Assembly (NCBI GenBank): GCA_037127315.1
Contig: JBBBDQ010001293.1
Location: 1,093,501-1,157,500, forward strand
DNA: 64,000 nt
Source: Ascarosepion bandense
Taxonomy: Eukaryota; Mollusca; Cephalopoda; Sepiida; Sepiidae
Reading direction: 5' to 3'
This document shows positions 62,495-64,000 of this stretch, piece after piece; the stretch's first letter is position 1, and the number at the start of each line of letters is the position of its first letter. The notes beneath the pieces were generated by a model. That model was given only the letters and a program-made list of their open reading frames with translations, did not search any database and was not told where the DNA came from. The translations under genes were made by a program, and so were the position numbers.

Positions 62495-63480
62495 TAATCG
62501 GAATCACTCTATGCAAGGCAGTAAAGCCACTAAGACACAAGGCTTTACAGGGTGTAAAAAAATTATGTACTGAGACATTAACAATGAACATGAAGAGAAA
62601 AGAGAATTCAGATGGACAGTATTTAACGATTGATATTGCATCTAATTTTTTTTTCAGATTAAAATTGACTGGAAAACATGGAAAACATGGTGTCGGAAAT
62701 GATTGCCACAAGCGAGAAACGCGAAAAAAAACTTTTGGCATAGAACTCACGACTGCGTCTTCCCAACTCAACTGTAAAGTGATGAGGTCTATAAAACATT
62801 CTAGAAGTGTGATTAAATAATAAAAAAAATAAAAAAACACTCTATACCGAAGAGTTAATCTGAGCGATTAACATGAAAGTATTTATAAAAATGACACAGA
62901 GAGCCAACCTTAAGGCGGTTTGAAACTGACTGAAGAAGAGCAGCCATATCAGGACCAATAATATTGATAATTCTTCTTGGGATTTTATCAAGGATTTCAT
63001 GGTAAATAGCGGGGGCACCTGACCACATGTTGTAGTAATATTATATGCATGAACGAATCGTAGACATACAGATATGTAGAATATGTTCTGGGGAGAGAAA
63101 TCGTCTCCCCTTACAAAATAAACCAACTTTCTTACAAGCTCAGGGAATTCAATATAGTTTTTGTCTTCATGTCATCTGAGAACGTTAGCCAGAGAAGGCG
63201 CAACGAGTCGCTTTCCTAGAGGAAAGGCAGAGAGGGGTCTCTCGATTAAGGGAGAGAAGTTTAGTTTTAGAAGTGTTAAAATTAACAAGCTATCTTTTGT
63301 CCCAGTTAACGACGAACTTGAGGTCGTTTTGATCATTGGTTACCGTTTTGAGCTTGTCAGGGTTAGGGTTAGGGTTAGGCTTGTCAGAATAATCAGGCCT
63401 TGCTACTGAGTTAAGGGTAAGTGGTCATCAGAGATTCCATGCTGAGAACTGGTGTTATCGGGAAGGTAGTTAATGAAACT
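62495..63480 (-). mobile_element. Jockey/CR1-like LINE from RT palm to 3' end, with telomere-repeat insertion
   Basis: Minus-strand blocks: QGSALGPI (63515-63490), FINYLPDNT-like, FVVNWDKR and NFNTSKTKLLSLNRETP (63300-63225). KVGLFCKGRRFLSPEHIL, HICMSTIRSCI, YNMWSGAPAIYHEILDKIPR and GSLCHFYKYFHVN follow (63125-62850). The C-terminus VSRLWQSFPTPCFP is at about 62735, and the 3' tail with CTTAGTGGCTTTACTGCCTT is near 62520. At 63361-63378 three TTAGGG units interrupt the palm region. Multiple frame changes. Confidence 0.8.
63361..63378 (+). repeat. interstitial telomeric repeat, three TTAGGG units with flanking duplication
   Basis: GGTTAGGGTTAGGGTTAG is bordered by exact copies of GCTTGTCAG at 63352-63360 and 63379-63387. 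The homologous LINE at 60001-60245 has GAGCTTGTCGGATTGATCAG without the insertion. TTAGGG is the animal telomere repeat. Confidence 0.9.
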
Positions 63481-64000
63481 TAAAACCCAAATAGGACCAA
63501 GGGCGGAGCCCTGACACGCATACATACATACAGAGAGAGACAGAGAAACTGTTCATATAAGTATATAGGTTTGATTTAAGAGTTGTCAGCGAGGTCATCT
63601 GTAGTATGTTAGGAACATTCAGAGATGTTTTTTGAAATTTACATAAATCTACATTTTTCTGGACCTCAGGCGTATTTTCTGTCTCTTAATAAATGTTAAT
63701 AATCTAATTGTTGCAAGTACGCATCGTAAATGGTTTGCCAAAAGTATAATATGTTAAACTCGCCTATTCTCTGTCCGAAACTTGTGCGCAATTTCAGAGA
63801 AATTTAAATACTTTTCGAGTGTCTTCTTTTTAATATTTCACACAAATCGATAAAAGCTACTCAGGGGTTACTGAGAGTGAAAAAACACATAGGTCAATAA
63901 ACAGAAGCTGATATATATCTACTACTTTGTCGTTTTGTCTGTAGATGAAAAGATACATAGACAGACTCATTAAGAGATAGACATGAATTCTTCTGCTTTG
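63481..64000. other. no gene; partial LINE similarity to 60250-60480
   Basis: CATATAAGTATATAGGTTTG and CAGCGAGGTCATC at 63555-63600 match CATATAAGCATTTAGGTTTT and CAGCGAGATCATC at 60350-60395, so both regions contain the same upstream LINE part. In both, a tetranucleotide or GA-type array separates it from the RT palm. Confidence 0.5.

Noticed and set aside
62274..62840. 188-codon minus-strand frame
   Set aside because: The last third is LSIY repeats from GATA arrays. Only a short part (VSRLWQSFPTPCFP) is real LINE coding remnant.

Overview
The window looks like intergenic DNA from an animal genome rich in retrotransposons. My best guess is a coleoid cephalopod (octopus-like); this is an inference. 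The grounds are very AT-rich sequence, abundant (TA)n, (GATA)n, (GAA)n and (CA)n arrays, several families of tRNA-derived SINEs, RTE and Jockey/CR1-like LINE tails, Penelope-like elements with a GIY-YIG endonuclease, and non-autonomous Helitrons. I see no convincing multi-exon host gene. One unrecognised 126-codon reading frame (1110-1490, minus strand) is the only candidate not explained by repeats.

Layout. 0-4 kb: tRNA-SINE pieces, the unrecognised frame and a 31-bp minisatellite. 4-8.3 kb: a Jockey/CR1-like LINE tail, a full-length 5S rRNA pseudogene, and an RTE element split by a 5S-tRNA composite SINE. 8.7-21 kb: Helitron copies, more LINE and RTE tails, a second 5S-tRNA composite, and a SINE carrying a hammerhead remnant. 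22.2-23.5 kb: a very regular 140-bp tandem array. 24-29.5 kb: an RTE fragment, multimeric LINE-tail units, a Penelope-like element, a Helitron and SINEs. 29.7-32.7 kb: a microsatellite cluster, a hammerhead SINE and an R2-like LINE C-terminus with a CCHC knuckle. 33-44 kb: tandem SINEs, a Helitron, RTE tails, fold-back hairpins and the best-preserved hammerhead SINE. 44.5-48.4 kb: one Tc1-like transposon cut into three pieces by later retroelement insertions. 49-53 kb: RTE tail and two Helitrons, one interrupted by a three-unit LINE-tail array. 53-57 kb: Penelope-like element, hammerhead copy, inverted mariner-type transposase pieces and a LINE. 57-64 kb: LINE pieces, SINEs, (GATA)n arrays, a Tc1-type MITE, a long fold-back, and a telomere-repeat insertion inside a LINE.

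The most interesting signal is a tRNA-derived SINE family whose body folds as a type I hammerhead ribozyme. Five copies fall into two subfamilies. Their stem I and stem II bases differ, yet pairing is kept. The second is a composite SINE joining a 5S rRNA-derived head to a tRNA-derived unit. The third is a short TTAGGG insertion bordered by an exact 9-nt duplication. All functional statements rest on reading the sequence by eye; no alignment or folding program was run.
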